The position numbers were made by a program, and so were the translations under genes. The notes under the pieces are model-generated. The model worked only from the letters and a program-made list of their open reading frames with translations, was not told the DNA's origin and did no database searches. Positions 24,789 through 33,100 of a stretch of 47,826 nucleotides of DNA are shown here, piece after piece; within the stretch, counting starts at the first letter, position 1, and each line of letters opens with the position of its first letter. Source of the stretch: JADJNW01 sp033761835 (GTDB taxonomy: Bacteria; Bacteroidota; Bacteroidia; Chitinophagales; Saprospiraceae); contig JANRME010000139.1 of the NCBI GenBank assembly GCA_033761835.1, positions 1 through 47,826 of the forward strand. Reading direction: 5' to 3'.

Positions 24789-25718
24789 ATGAAGAAAATA
24801 TTGCGCGTCCTATGGGGCTGGATGAAAGGGCTTTTTTCTTTTTCCGACCCGGAAACGCCGGTGAATGACAAGGATGAAACGACTGATTCGGAGGGCGATC
24901 TCGAAGGATTTGACCCTAACTTTCTGCCGGTGAGCCTTGAATTGCCTATATTGGCAGATACTGAAGCGCCGCTGTTGAATTATCGACATTTTAGCGTAGC
25001 GGTGAATCCGGCACGCCGAATGCCTTATTATACGGCGGTAAATATTGATGCGGAGCGATATAATAAATTAAAAGATCAGATTCCAACCCGCAAGGAAATA
25101 GGTGATGATAATTGGGTATTGGACAAAAGAATTCCTAAGAGCATTCAGTTGCCGGAGTCTTTTTACAAAGATAATGATTTCGACCTGGGGCATATGGTGC
25201 GACGGGAGGATGTGCTATGGGGAGAGAATGTGGAACAGGCACTGGCGGCTAATGATGATACTTTTTACTTGACCAATGCGACGCCACAACACAAGGATTT
25301 TAATCGCAATGCCGAGCGCTGGAAAGGCTTGGAAGACTATGCCTTAAAAAATGCGCGCAAGAATAATCTGCGGGTGTCGGTGTTTTCGGGTTGTGTATTT
25401 GATGAGAAGGATCGGAAGTTTAAAGAAGTGCAGATACCTGGTAAGTTTTGGAAAATACTGATTATTGTGAAACCCGATGGCGAATTGTCGGCTACGGGTT
25501 ATATCGTGCAGCAGGATGATTTGATCGAAGATATCACCGAACGAGGGGGCTTTAGTTATGAGCAATTCAAAACATATCAAGTGCCGATTTCCAGGATAGA
25601 GGCAGCAACTGGCTTGCAGTTTCAGTTGAATGATTATGATCCGCTCCAGAAAATGGGTATTCGGGGCAGTGAAATGCAGCCCTCAGCGATTGATGATTAT
25701 GCTGATATTGTTTTTTAA
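24789..25718 (+). CDS. NUC1-type DNA/RNA non-specific endonuclease
   Basis: A 309-residue protein of the beta-beta-alpha-metal nuclease family (endonuclease G, NucA, Serratia nuclease). The core is seen at RHFSVAVNPARRMPYYTAVNID (about 66-88), the catalytic motif FDLGHMVRRED with His135 (usually DRGH, here DLGH), and the metal-binding asparagines in FYLTNATPQHKDFNRNAERW (163 and 172). The N-terminus has a weakly hydrophobic start followed by an acidic linker and no cleavable signal peptide that I can see, so it may stay inside or be attached to the membrane. There is no immunity gene next to it. It converges with the TonB receptor gene. Confidence 0.92.
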   Translation: MKKILRVLWGWMKGLFSFSDPETPVNDKDETTDSEGDLEGFDPNFLPVSLELPILADTEAPLLNYRHFSVAVNPARRMPYYTAVNIDAERYNKLKDQIPTRKEIGDDNWVLDKRIPKSIQLPESFYKDNDFDLGHMVRREDVLWGENVEQALAANDDTFYLTNATPQHKDFNRNAERWKGLEDYALKNARKNNLRVSVFSGCVFDEKDRKFKEVQIPGKFWKILIIVKPDGELSATGYIVQQDDLIEDITERGGFSYEQFKTYQVPISRIEAATGLQFQLNDYDPLQKMGIRGSEMQPSAIDDYADIVF

Positions 25719-25722
25719 TAAA

Positions 25723-25767
25723 GACGAAGTACGAGGTCTGCGTTTATTGATTCCATCGTACTTCGTC
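25723..25767. terminator. 12-bp inverted repeat between convergent genes (GAAGTACGA family)
   Basis: GACGAAGTACGA (25723-25734) and TCGTACTTCGTC (25756-25767) are perfect reverse complements, 21 bp apart, in the 62-bp gap between the endonuclease gene and the TonB receptor. A bidirectional transcription end is likely. There is no strong T-run. Confidence 0.5.
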
Positions 25768-25780
25768 CTTCTGACTTGAA

Positions 25781-28177
25781 TTAAAATCCTACGCTCAATC
25801 CCAATAAAAAATTAGTGCCTGCCTGCGGATAGAAGCCTTGATCTATTGAAGTAGCGCCATCATATATGTAGCGATACGACCAGGCGTTGGTTTCATATTC
25901 AGCATTGAAAATATTTTGTATCAATAACGTGAACGCTATTTCTTTTGCAAATGCTGACTTCCAGGTATACCCAAGGCGCGCATTGGTGAAGGTATAGGCA
26001 TCTATGATATTAATTTCATCAGAAGTATTATCAATATATTGCTTGCCAACGTATTTGTTGGAAAGCGTCAAACTCAAGCCCTGCAGGGGGCTCCAACTCA
26101 GTTCCAACCCTGCGATGATATTAGGAGAAAAGGATATATCTGTATCTTCTCGCGCAATTGCTTGTTGTTCCAACCAATTAAAATCAGCATCATAGACATC
26201 CACAAATTCAGTGAATGCCTTCACTTTATTGCGACTTAAAGTAGCATTGCCACCCAATTGTAAAGTAGGTAAAATTTGCAAACTACCCATCAATTCTACG
26301 CCCAAGCGATAGCTTCGATCAATATTGATGCGCGTGAATGCGCCAACGTCATTGATTTGGCCATTGAGCGCCAGTTGATCGCGGTAGTACATATTATAAA
26401 AGTTAATACCCAGCGATGCTTTATCCCAATTCTGGCGGTAGCCGATTTCGGTATTGTACAAGCGTTCTGGCTTCGGGCGACTGTCAGGGGTAGATTCTGT
26501 ATAATCGTTGCGGTTGGGCTCTCGATTCGCCACCGCAAAAGAAGCGTAGAAGTCAATATTATTAGTGGGTTTGAAAAAAATACCCGCCTTGGGATTAAAG
26601 AAATGTAAATCTGCCGACTGCTCCACATTTTCTAAATCATTATTAAAACCTAAAAAAGTATAATGAACCTGGCGATATTGCAAATCCAAATACGCATTCC
26701 ATTTAGTTGTAAATGCGTAATTAAATTTTGTGTAAATATTAAAATCACTTTTTCGGGCATCATTATTATAATATTGATCGCCTAATTCATTGGGTGCAAA
26801 TTGTGCCCAGATAACTTTTCCATAATGTTCGCCTTCGTAGATATGATACCCCCCGCCAATCGTGGCGTCCAATCGATTATTATTATAATTCAAAGCATAT
26901 ACCGCGCCGTAGAAATGATTGTCGAGCCAGAGCTGTCGAATCAAATTCGTGGATGTAATAGAATCATTACTTATTATAATCGGATTAAAATTATAATCTG
27001 TAAAACTTTCCTCGGCTTTATACTGCTCAAAATAGCCCAAACCGCGTGTGTAGTGCAATGCTGTGTTTAGATTCCAGTTATTTGTAATTTGATTATTGTA
27101 TAATAACTGATAATGCGTCTGGCGATAATTATCGACTTCATTATCATAGGGTTCGCCTTCTTTTTCTGTTCCGGCGGAGTTGTAATTTCTTAATTCCTCA
27201 TTTTCTAAATAAGCAGCAGGCACACCGTTCCAGGCTTGATAAGTGGTTTCATGTCCTGAAAAAACATTTAGTCGCAGCAGGCTTTTATTATTAATCATTG
27301 CACCCGAAATATAATAAGAATTCAAATCGGAAGCAGCCCGCTGAATCCAGCCGTCAGATTTGATTTGCGATAAGCGCCCATCGATTGTAAATTTATTATT
27401 TAATAATCCTGTGCCGAATTGCATATTGCCTTTCCAGGTATTAAAAGAGCCATAAGAGCCATTCATATTGGCATAAGCGTCAGGTTGTAATTTGGACGTA
27501 TTCAGATTAATCGTTGCGCCGAAAGCGCCCGCGCCATTGGTGGAAGTGCCCACGCCGCGCTGGATTTGAATATCGTTTGTAGAAGTAGCAAAATCGGGCA
27601 GGTTCACCCAAAACGTGCCTTGTGATTCGGCATCATTGTAAGGAATGCCGTTGATCGTGACGTTGATCCTGGTCGGGTCGCTCCCGCGAATCCAAATGCC
27701 CGTGTAGCCTATGCCCGCGCCCGCGTCGCTCGTGACGACCGTAGAGGGTGTCCATTGTAATAAAAAAGGAACATCTTGCCCCAAATTAATTTTTTCTAAT
27801 TTTTCTTTATTCAAATTAATAAATGTCATGGGCGTTTTAGCGTCTGCGCGAGTAGATTTTACAATGAGTTCATCTAATTGAATGCTAATTTCTTTTAATG
27901 TAAAATTAAATTCATTTACACCATCTTGAAGATCAACTACTTGCGTTATTACTTGATACCCGGTGTAAAATACCGTAATATTTACAGTTTCTGACGACAA
28001 ATGGAATTCATATTTACCATCTTTATCTGTAACGGTCTGTGGATCACCTTTAATCATTACATTCGCGCCTATCAAAGGCTCGTTTTTGTCGTTCGTCACT
28101 TTTCCGGTAAGCACCGCCTGTGCTTGAATAATGAATGTAAATAATAGCGCAACTGCCATCGCAATTGTCTTTTTCAT
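25781..28177 (-). CDS. TonB-dependent receptor under TPP riboswitch control, likely thiamine or thiamine-precursor uptake
   Basis: A 798-residue outer-membrane receptor. Signal peptide MKKTIAMAVALLFTFIIQAQ; a carboxypeptidase-regulatory-like domain (about 21-105, VLTGKVTNDKNEPLIGANVMIKG); a plug domain (about 125-220, with GIWIRGSDPTRINVTINGIPYND); then the 22-strand barrel ending NFLLGLSVGF. A TPP riboswitch lies in its 5' leader, 155 nt before the start codon, so the gene is expected to be off when thiamine diphosphate is plentiful. That makes thiamine, its phosphate or the pyrimidine/thiazole moieties the likely cargo. TPP-regulated TonB receptors are known in Bacteroidota. No thiamine biosynthesis genes are nearby. 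Function in uptake is inferred from regulation. Confidence 0.93.
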   Translation of the reverse strand: MKKTIAMAVALLFTFIIQAQAVLTGKVTNDKNEPLIGANVMIKGDPQTVTDKDGKYEFHLSSETVNITVFYTGYQVITQVVDLQDGVNEFNFTLKEISIQLDELIVKSTRADAKTPMTFINLNKEKLEKINLGQDVPFLLQWTPSTVVTSDAGAGIGYTGIWIRGSDPTRINVTINGIPYNDAESQGTFWVNLPDFATSTNDIQIQRGVGTSTNGAGAFGATINLNTSKLQPDAYANMNGSYGSFNTWKGNMQFGTGLLNNKFTIDGRLSQIKSDGWIQRAASDLNSYYISGAMINNKSLLRLNVFSGHETTYQAWNGVPAAYLENEELRNYNSAGTEKEGEPYDNEVDNYRQTHYQLLYNNQITNNWNLNTALHYTRGLGYFEQYKAEESFTDYNFNPIIISNDSITSTNLIRQLWLDNHFYGAVYALNYNNNRLDATIGGGYHIYEGEHYGKVIWAQFAPNELGDQYYNNDARKSDFNIYTKFNYAFTTKWNAYLDLQYRQVHYTFLGFNNDLENVEQSADLHFFNPKAGIFFKPTNNIDFYASFAVANREPNRNDYTESTPDSRPKPERLYNTEIGYRQNWDKASLGINFYNMYYRDQLALNGQINDVGAFTRINIDRSYRLGVELMGSLQILPTLQLGGNATLSRNKVKAFTEFVDVYDADFNWLEQQAIAREDTDISFSPNIIAGLELSWSPLQGLSLTLSNKYVGKQYIDNTSDEINIIDAYTFTNARLGYTWKSAFAKEIAFTLLIQNIFNAEYETNAWSYRYIYDGATSIDQGFYPQAGTNFLLGLSVGF

Positions 28178-28208
28178 GATACTTTGTTATTTAAGCATGA
28201 ATAAATCC

Positions 28209-28234
28209 ACTGTTCAAGGGGTTTGAACGGTGTT
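28209..28234. other. Hairpin in the TonB receptor leader
   Basis: CACTGTTCA and TGAACGGTG form a stem of nine pairs, one G-U, around AAGGGGTT, between the riboswitch and the receptor start. A further imperfect stem is visible at about 28268-28325 (GTTGATT with AATCAAC; AATTG with CAATT). They may form the expression platform; no T-run follows, so control at translation is more likely than termination. Confidence 0.35.
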
Positions 28235-28331
28235 TTACTCCACTAAATAACCATTGAAAAAATTGATGATTGTTGATTGATTATTGATAATTGCAAGGAT
28301 AAACAATTAAGAATCAACAATTAGCAACCAA

Positions 28332-28487
28332 TTTCCCTTCCTGGCATTACCCGGGCAGGTTCAATGGGTATGATCTCAGCCTGTGATTCATTTACCATTT
28401 TACATTTATCATTTACCTATTTATAATTATTGGTCAATGAAAAATAATCAATGGTCAATAAAAAAGTAAGGCACCCCGAATGAGAAA
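28332..28487 (-). ncRNA. TPP riboswitch (THI element)
   Basis: On the minus strand the leader reads TTTCTC (28487-28482), CGGGGTGCC, then after about 85 nt GGCTGAGATCATACCC, ATTGAACCTGCCCGGG, TAATGCCAGGAAGGGAAA. These are the conserved TPP-aptamer elements: the 5' GGGGTGCC, CTGAGA with ACCC, GAACCTG, and GGTAATGCC. P1 is closed by TTTCTC with GGGAAA. The long segment between GGTGCC and GCTGAGA is an enlarged P3 arm, which is permitted in this class. It sits in front of the TonB receptor gene. Confidence 0.93.
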
Positions 28488-28490
28488 GTA

Positions 28491-28498
28491 CAAATGTA
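28491..28498 (-). promoter_or_regulatory. Candidate -7 element of the riboswitch transcript
   Basis: TACATTTG on the minus strand matches TAnnTTTG exactly and ends 4 nt before the first base of riboswitch P1, placing transcription start at the aptamer's 5' edge. The -33 TTG is not obvious. It separates the receptor from msrB upstream. Confidence 0.5.
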
Positions 28499-28545
28499 GA
28501 ATGTAAAATGCGATTTCGCTTATTTTTGTTCCTGGATTTTTGGCA

Positions 28546-28935
28546 TTAGCCATGCCCTTGGCGATTCTTCCATTCCTCAATGGGATAGAATTTCATCGAA
28601 ATAGAGTTCACACAATGGCGGGTATTCTTTGCTGTAAAGCGTTCACCCATAAAAACGTGTCCCAAATGCCCACCGCAGGTATTGCACAATATCTCCGTGC
28701 GACGGCCATCGGCATCGCGCTCGTGCCGCACCGCGCCAGGGATTTCGTCATCAAAACTCGGCCAGCCGCAGAAAGACTCAAATTTATCTTCAGAGCGATA
28801 CAGCGGGGAGTCGCATTGGCGGCATACGTACACGCCTTCTGCTTTATTGTCTAATAATTCGCCGGTGAAAGGGCGCTCCGTGCCTTTGTGCAGAATGACG
28901 CGCGCCTCTTCGGGTGTCAGTTGGTTGAGTTTCAT
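28546..28935 (-). CDS. msrB: Peptide-methionine (R)-S-oxide reductase
   Basis: MsrB reduces the R form of methionine sulfoxide in proteins and so repairs oxidised proteins. The chosen start MKLNQLTPEE gives 129 residues, and a strong Shine-Dalgarno AAAGGAGG (28940-28947) lies just before it; an in-frame start 13 codons upstream would encode sequence (MVVNVMNITKGGD) outside the family. Four zinc cysteines are present as CRQC (38, 41) and CNTC (84, 87), and the catalytic Cys108 is in NTRHCVNS. GGHLGHVF is the family signature. No signal peptide, so cytoplasmic. Confidence 0.95.
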   Translation of the reverse strand: MKLNQLTPEEARVILHKGTERPFTGELLDNKAEGVYVCRQCDSPLYRSEDKFESFCGWPSFDDEIPGAVRHERDADGRRTEILCNTCGGHLGHVFMGERFTAKNTRHCVNSISMKFYPIEEWKNRQGHG

Positions 28936-28939
28936 ATCT

Positions 28940-28947
28940 CCTCCTTT
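28940..28947 (-). promoter_or_regulatory. Strong Shine-Dalgarno site of msrB
   Basis: AAAGGAGG precedes the ATG at 28935 by four bases. Strong SD sites are rare in Bacteroidota, and this one decides the start codon of msrB. Confidence 0.7.
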
Positions 28948-29044
28948 TGTAATGTTCATTACATTAACAACCAAATCGGACGGAGGTTGTACACTTTTTG
29001 GAATAGCATCAAATGCCTAATGCAAAATGTCGCCGCAGCGTCGC

Positions 29045-29266
29045 TTATTCCTCTTCGTCCAATAAATTATTGGCACGAAGCACTTCCAATGCGCGTTCGG
29101 CATTCTCAGCGGGGGTGTACAATTCTACCTCGCCGATAGTTGGGAACATCGAATCGGGTTTGTTCACAATGAGGCTTTCAATGCCGTTTTGCTTCAAAAC
29201 GTCGTCAGCGATTCTTGCCTGATATTCTGCGGGTGCGGAAAAAATTAAAACCCAGCCTTCGTTCAT
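29045..29266 (-). CDS. DUF2007 protein (putative signal-transducing, PII-like fold)
   Basis: A 73-residue protein. MNEGWVLIFSAPAEYQARIADDVLKQNGIESLIVNKPDSMFPTIGEVELYTPAENAERALEVL shows the beta-alpha-beta layout of the DUF2007 family, with the typical start GWVxIFxxxxxYxAxIAxxxLxxxGIxxxxxNxxDS and an alpha-helix before an acidic tail. Domain members in databases are called 'putative signal transducing protein', with no proven function. It is about 110 bp upstream of msrB in the same direction; a shared transcript is possible but the strong SD of msrB implies independent translation. Confidence 0.85.
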   Translation of the reverse strand: MNEGWVLIFSAPAEYQARIADDVLKQNGIESLIVNKPDSMFPTIGEVELYTPAENAERALEVLRANNLLDEEE

Positions 29267-29463
29267 AATAAATTGGTTTATCAGTTAACGGTATATTGAT
29301 TTTGCGGTGTAATTTATTAAATTTTCCAGGCTTATCCAATCAGATATAATAAAAGGATATCTATTAAGTATAAAGATATTCGAGCAGACGCAACCTTGAC
29401 TAAAAACACTTATCTTTCCTGACAAAAAATACAAATCGAAAAACTAAACTGCTTACTAAGTTT

Positions 29464-30141
29464 ATGATTACGCTAAAAATTACCTGGAGGTATTGTCTTG
29501 CGTTTTATTGCATCATTATGTTATATGCTTCTCTTCATGAGTTAGTACATCATTTTTCAGCTTATTTTATTTGCGGCGACTGGGGTTATAAATCTTTTAA
29601 TTATTTTGAAACTGCTTGCGAAGGCACCCCGAAATCCTGGTATGCGACTTATTCAGGGCCTTTATTTACTTTTATTATGATGTATATTGGCGCTTATTTA
29701 TTGCAAAAAGAAGCATCTAATTATCAAAAGCATTTAGGTTTTGCCATGATATTTGCGCAATTACCATTGCAAAGAATGATATCGCCCATTTTCAGGATGA
29801 ACGATGAGTATATTGCAACAGTATCCTTGTTTGGGAACACGGATTTAAACTATTGGCTCGTTATTATAATCATTTGGTTGATTTGCTTGCCACCATTAAT
29901 AAAGGCATACCGCGCAATTCAGAATCGATACCGATGGCTTTGGTTTGCATTCTACTTTATTCTTTTTCCTTATATTATATGGGGGCCAATTTTTGGTACG
30001 CTTGAATATTTAATGGTAAATAAAGGCTTTCTGGATCAAACATTGATTGGCATTGGTTTACTTTTTATTATAAACGAAATCATAACTATCATCGCTTATT
30101 ATGTAACAAAAAAATATATTAACCCTTTTTATAAAATCTGA
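29464..30141 (+). CDS. Multi-pass membrane protein with HELVHH, M50-like candidate
   Basis: A 225-residue protein with about six hydrophobic segments: 8-28 (with HELVHHFSAYF directly after), about 67-82 (GPLFTFIMMYIGAYLL), 92-105, 131-152, 163-182 and 196-216. HExxH at the inner end of the first segment and YSGPLFT near the second are reminiscent of the membrane metallopeptidases of family M50 (site-2 protease), where HExxH is in TM1 and a Gly-Pro element and a distant Asp complete the active site. I do not see a clear LDG-type motif, so it may be an inactive or remote relative. No signal peptide cleavage site. Neighbours give no hint. Confidence 0.6.
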   Translation: MITLKITWRYCLAFYCIIMLYASLHELVHHFSAYFICGDWGYKSFNYFETACEGTPKSWYATYSGPLFTFIMMYIGAYLLQKEASNYQKHLGFAMIFAQLPLQRMISPIFRMNDEYIATVSLFGNTDLNYWLVIIIIWLICLPPLIKAYRAIQNRYRWLWFAFYFILFPYIIWGPIFGTLEYLMVNKGFLDQTLIGIGLLFIINEIITIIAYYVTKKYINPFYKI

Positions 30142-30151
30142 TTAAATAATT

Positions 30152-33100
30152 TCAAAAGAAAAATCCGCCACTCAACGCAAATCGCCACACTTCATCGTCG
30201 CTGCGGAACAAACCTAATTGCAAAGTCGCAATATCAAAGGGTGAAAAGAATAAGCCGCCGCCATACGCGTAGTGCCAGGTGTCAGAATCCTCATTGTCAA
30301 GCCATACGCGCCCGTGATCAAAACCTCCGTAAAGCCCCAGCGAAAATGGGAGTGTTCGATTTTCGGAAGCGAGCATATTCCAGCGCAGGTCGATATTATT
30401 GTAAAATGCGGATTTGCCGGTAAATCGCTCGCGCCGGAAGCCGCGGAAATTGGCGTTTTCGGTCGTGCCGCCGCCCAAAGTTGCGCCTTGATAAAATTCA
30501 AAATCGTTATTAAAATTATGCCAGACGCCAACGCGTGTTGCAAAAACAAGATTACCTTTGGTATTAAGCTGTTTATAAATTGAAAAAGAAGATTTTATAT
30601 ATGGAAAACTTTTATCCCGATCATCTAATTGATGCTTCCAACCTACATCCAATTTTGCGCCGATGCCTCGGGTCGGAAACGCCGGATTGTCCACATTATG
30701 CAGGTTCATATTGAAATGAAGCCCTAAAAATTCAAGGCCGTCAAAAAGTTCCGGGTCAAATTGATCCGTGAATTCTTTAATCAAGCGCCCCTCGGTACTA
30801 TCGATACGGATCGACTCAAATGAAGGCCCAAATGACCAGGAAAATGCACTGTTGATGCGGCGCATCAGTGCAGGCTCTAAGCGCACCAGCCTTTGCCGAA
30901 CGCGTACATAATCGTCTTCGTCAATATCATCATTATCATCCAAAAGTGCTTCATAATCAGGCGTATCGTTGCCAAAACAATAAAAGTTCACCGCGTACAA
31001 AGGTGTATTCACTTGCGCATCCAGCAGCGCGTCCCATTTGCCTAATACATTGATATACTCTCCATTATACTTGAAACTTATTCCTGATGTAGCCAATGCG
31101 TAATTCAATGAAAATAAATGTTTGGAAGCATACGGCGATTTTTTAAAACCGTAAGTAATATATTGCGCAACACCACCGAGTAAAAGTCCATCGTCAGGAT
31201 TCGCAGCGATAATTGGCAATTTGAAACCATAATTATATTCGTAATCATTGGAACGGCGATTATAACTATTCAATTCAGGATTGTTTGTAATATGTTTGCT
31301 CGTCTCGGAGCCAGCATTTACGGTCGTTTTTTCATTTTTCGCATCGTAAATTTTGTTTTTCTTACCCCACGAATACACCCTCGATTCGTCTATAAAAGTA
31401 TCTTCATCCAAGCCGCCAATAGCGCGTACCAAGATGCCATCGCTCACTTTGCCAGTGATTTTGAAAATATCCTCGCCTTCCAAGCCGTAGAGCCGGACTT
31501 CCTTGGTCTCATTCGTCAATAAAATTCTTTCATAGAGCAACTGCTCTTGCTCTCCATCTTTATTCGTGTCAAAAACACGGACTAGCGTGCTATCCTCATT
31601 CAATCGCTCCACTTCAAAAAGCTCGCGCCCATCGGTACCTGTCACGTCCACTTTGCGAGAAACAAATTCGTATAATCTTCGAGCAATATTGACCAAATCA
31701 TCGCGTCGAGCCTTGAGGCGCGTCATAATCCACGCAGCATCTTGTTCGTACACGGGTGGTGGAAAAGCTTCGCGGAAAGCGCGTTCGATCACTTCATCGG
31801 TCAGTTGATTTTGCAAAAAGCGGGCTTCTTGCTCCCAGGCGCGCCATTCCAGGCGATTCAGAAAAGTCGGATCAAAATTTCGAGCGTTATAATTGCTCCA
31901 TTTGATTTTTTTGATCTCTTTATCGTAAGATCGGAATTGCTTACTAATGCCTGTAAATTGTCGTAAAAATGCAACCAAAACCCCATCGTATTTAGAAAAA
32001 GCCTGATCGCGGTCGCGTGGAATGGGGGAATAAATTTTCTGATCGCCGTCTTTCAATTCTGCCCAGCGCCATTGGTCATCGTGCCGATCCCAATCGCCAA
32101 TCAAATTATCAAAAATACGCGCTCGTACTACGGCTCGGTGATTGATGAAAACATCTTTATCCTGAAGCATTTCTTCTATCACATCCAAAGTACCTTTAAT
32201 ATCGTCGGCATAACCAAAGTTTTTTGCCGTACGCCAATCCCCGGAAGGGCGCTTTTCCAATTGATATATCGCACCGCCAAATAAATCGTTAAACTCTTGT
32301 AAACCAGGCTGTTTCGGTACATAAAAAAGCTTTGGATCCGTATGATAAATATTGACAGAATCGGCTAAGCGAGCTACCGCCATTGCTGCCATTGGGTGCG
32401 CTGCACTAAAATTATCTTTTACGATCGTTTTAATGAAAGATTCATTGAAAGGATAGGGAAGCGTGCGCGTGGCATCTTTATCGATCGAGCGGATGGCGTA
32501 TTCGCGTTCGTTCTTGTCTTCCAGTCGTAAGGAATTTGTTTGGTAGCCCCCGCCTATTTTTGTTGGCTTTAAGCCACCTTCATATTTAGAAACATCCAAA
32601 ACCGGCGCTTCGATTGTCGTATTATAAGTATTTCGATAGTGATCGCCAAAAAGAAAGCGCCAGAAAGCGCCGCGCTGGAAATTGTAAGTGGTGATCGGCG
32701 TTTGAATACTTGTTTTATTAGGTTCGTATTCCGGGAAGCTTTGTTGCCTTTCAAAATTTGCGCTGGGCAGCGCCTTTTTGATTTCTTTTTGAAAAACGAT
32801 GCGTCCTTCGGGGTCGTCAATCGTCCAAAAAGTAACCCAAACCGAGCCATCTTTGTAAAAATCGAGTTGTGAAAAACCATTTTGTCCATAGGTAAATTCT
32901 GCGCCATCACCTGGCGTAGTGGGTGATTTTTTAGAACCCGATCCACTCACGATAAAATGCTGATCATCTTGTTCGATATATTGCAATGTATGCTCATGAC
33001 CAGCCGCAAAGATAAAACTTCCGTTTTTGCGAGCAGAACCGATTAAAGTTGATTTTAATGCCTGATAATCAGGATGTGCCACATCTTGCTTAGAGCCCAA

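Noticed and set aside
24789..25718. Endonuclease as a secreted effector or toxin with immunity partner
   Set aside because: No T6SS/T9SS signal, no polymorphic-toxin N-terminus and no small gene directly beside it that could be the immunity gene.
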